A stretch of 5,625 nucleotides of DNA from positions 1-5,625 of the forward strand of contig JAKAFF010000106.1 of assembly GCA_021818045.1 (NCBI GenBank). Reading direction: 5' to 3'. Numbering within the stretch: position 1 is the stretch's first letter; each line of letters begins with the position of its first letter. Of the stretch, positions 5,011-5,625 are shown one piece after another. Source of the DNA: a bacterium (GTDB lineage Bacteria > Chlamydiota > Chlamydiia > Chlamydiales > SM23-39). A program made the translations under genes and the position numbers. The notes under the pieces were generated by a model. It was not told where the DNA came from and searched no databases. It saw only the letters and a list, made by a program, of their open reading frames with translations.

Positions 5011-5625
5011 GGGATCCTCCAACAAGCGATAGGTCCTGGCGGCTCTTCGTTACATTTGATAGCGGCGTGAGGACAGCGCTCTTTAAAGGCGCATCCCTCG
5101 ACTCGCGATAAGAGGTTAGGGGGAGAGCCGGGAATGGCAGGTAGGATCGGTATGCGGGGGGCGTTGAGCCTTGGAACTGAGGCGAGCAGCATGCGCGTGT
5201 AAGGATGTTTTGGTTGCGTTAGAATGGTTTGGATAGGGCCTTGTTCGACGATTTTGCCAGCATACATGACGAGGACATTTTCGCATGTTTTTGCGATGAC
5301 GTGAAAGTCATGCGAAATGAGGAGTAAACTCATTTGAAAGCGCTCTTTCATTTGGCAAAGCAAGGTGAGGAGTTGGGCTTGTGTAATGAGATCGAGCGCT
5401 GTAGTGGGTTCATCTGCAATGAGAAGGCGCGGGTGCGTAATGAGGGCGGTTGCGATGAGGACGCGCTGTCTTTGGCCGCCGCTGAGTTGGTGGGGATATT
5501 GCTGCAGGCGGGTTTCGGGATCTGGGATGCCCACTAGATGTAGAAGTTCAAGGGCCAGTTTTTTAGCTTCCGATCTGTTTGTAAGTTTGTGATAGAGGAG
5601 CCCTTCCGTGATCTGATAGCCGATT
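5007..5625 (-). CDS. oppD: Oligopeptide/dipeptide ABC transporter ATP-binding protein OppD (partial, N-terminus off window)
   Basis: The visible 205 residues are the C-terminal part of the partner ATPase; the frame is open to the right edge, so Walker A and the start lie outside. Counting from the edge, it shows YPHQLSGGQRQR (signature at 48-52), Walker B LLIADEP (67-73), TTALD, and switch H105 (LISHD). The family's C-terminal region follows: HPYTRMLLASVPRL, a proline-rich PGSPPNLL (165-172) and four cysteines, C178, C184, C191 and C201 (C-x5-C-x6-C-x9-C), in the CxFxxRCPHA context characteristic of OppD/DppD. DEPTTALD with this tail distinguishes it from OppF. The ATG-less internal GTG at 5534 is not the start, because the signature-upstream helical region continues through it. 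It is followed by oppF with a four-base overlap. Confidence 0.93.
   Translation of the reverse strand, partial: IGYQITEGLLYHKLTNRSEAKKLALELLHLVGIPDPETRLQQYPHQLSGGQRQRVLIATALITHPRLLIADEPTTALDLITQAQLLTLLCQMKERFQMSLLLISHDFHVIAKTCENVLVMYAGKIVEQGPIQTILTQPKHPYTRMLLASVPRLNAPRIPILPAIPGSPPNLLSRVEGCAFKERCPHAAIKCNEEPPGPIACWRIP
5016..5020 (-). promoter_or_regulatory. Ribosome binding site that fixes the oppF start
   Basis: On the - strand GGAGG sits 5 bases before the ATG at 5010-5008, within the last codons of oppD. Together with the ATGA stop/start overlap it indicates translational coupling of the two ATPases and excludes the TTG at 5025 as the main start. Confidence 0.8.

Noticed and set aside
5334..5592. 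Two overlapping + strand open frames opposite oppD
   Set aside because: Antisense shadows of the signature and Walker B region; the - strand frame is clearly OppD.

Overview
The window most likely comes from a Chlamydiota genome, probably an environmental (Parachlamydiales-type) lineage rather than Chlamydia itself. The main evidence is the IspH protein. It carries stretches that, from memory of the family, are typical of chlamydial IspH: an IDATCGLVTK cluster loop (most bacteria have TCPLVTK), an H-x-x-H-V-E segment in place of HAGHPE, and LPSSSICYAT around the third cysteine. The family assignments below are made by reading motifs and no database search was run, so the lineage call is an inference.

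Layout. Bases 1-97 are the 5' end of an IS3-type insertion sequence pointing leftwards, out of the window. Only its terminal inverted repeat, leader and the first codons of orfA are visible. Bases 98-382 are non-coding. They hold a short iterated CGAT repeat, a perfect 20-base palindrome and a 30-base hairpin, and lead into ispH. Two genes on the + strand follow 9 bases apart: ispH (383-1309, GTG start) and a 620-residue APC-superfamily permease with a C-terminal universal-stress-protein-like domain (1319-3181). Two unrecognised + strand genes come next (3232-3645 and 3687-4277). On the - strand, converging on them, are the ATPase genes of an oligopeptide/dipeptide ABC importer: oppD (cut by the right edge of the window) and oppF, coupled by an ATGA overlap.

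Functionally, ispH makes the last step of the MEP isoprenoid pathway. The permease is a membrane importer whose ion-site residues match the potassium transporter KimA better than a generic amino-acid permease. OppD/OppF energise peptide import. The two orphan genes have the look of lineage-specific proteins, the second with a Ser/Pro/Gly-rich N-terminus of the kind seen in many secreted chlamydial proteins. No CRISPR array, tRNA, rRNA or complete mobile element was seen. The points most worth a second look are the KimA-like potassium site in the permease, the two orphan genes, and the insertion sequence and stem-loops upstream of ispH.
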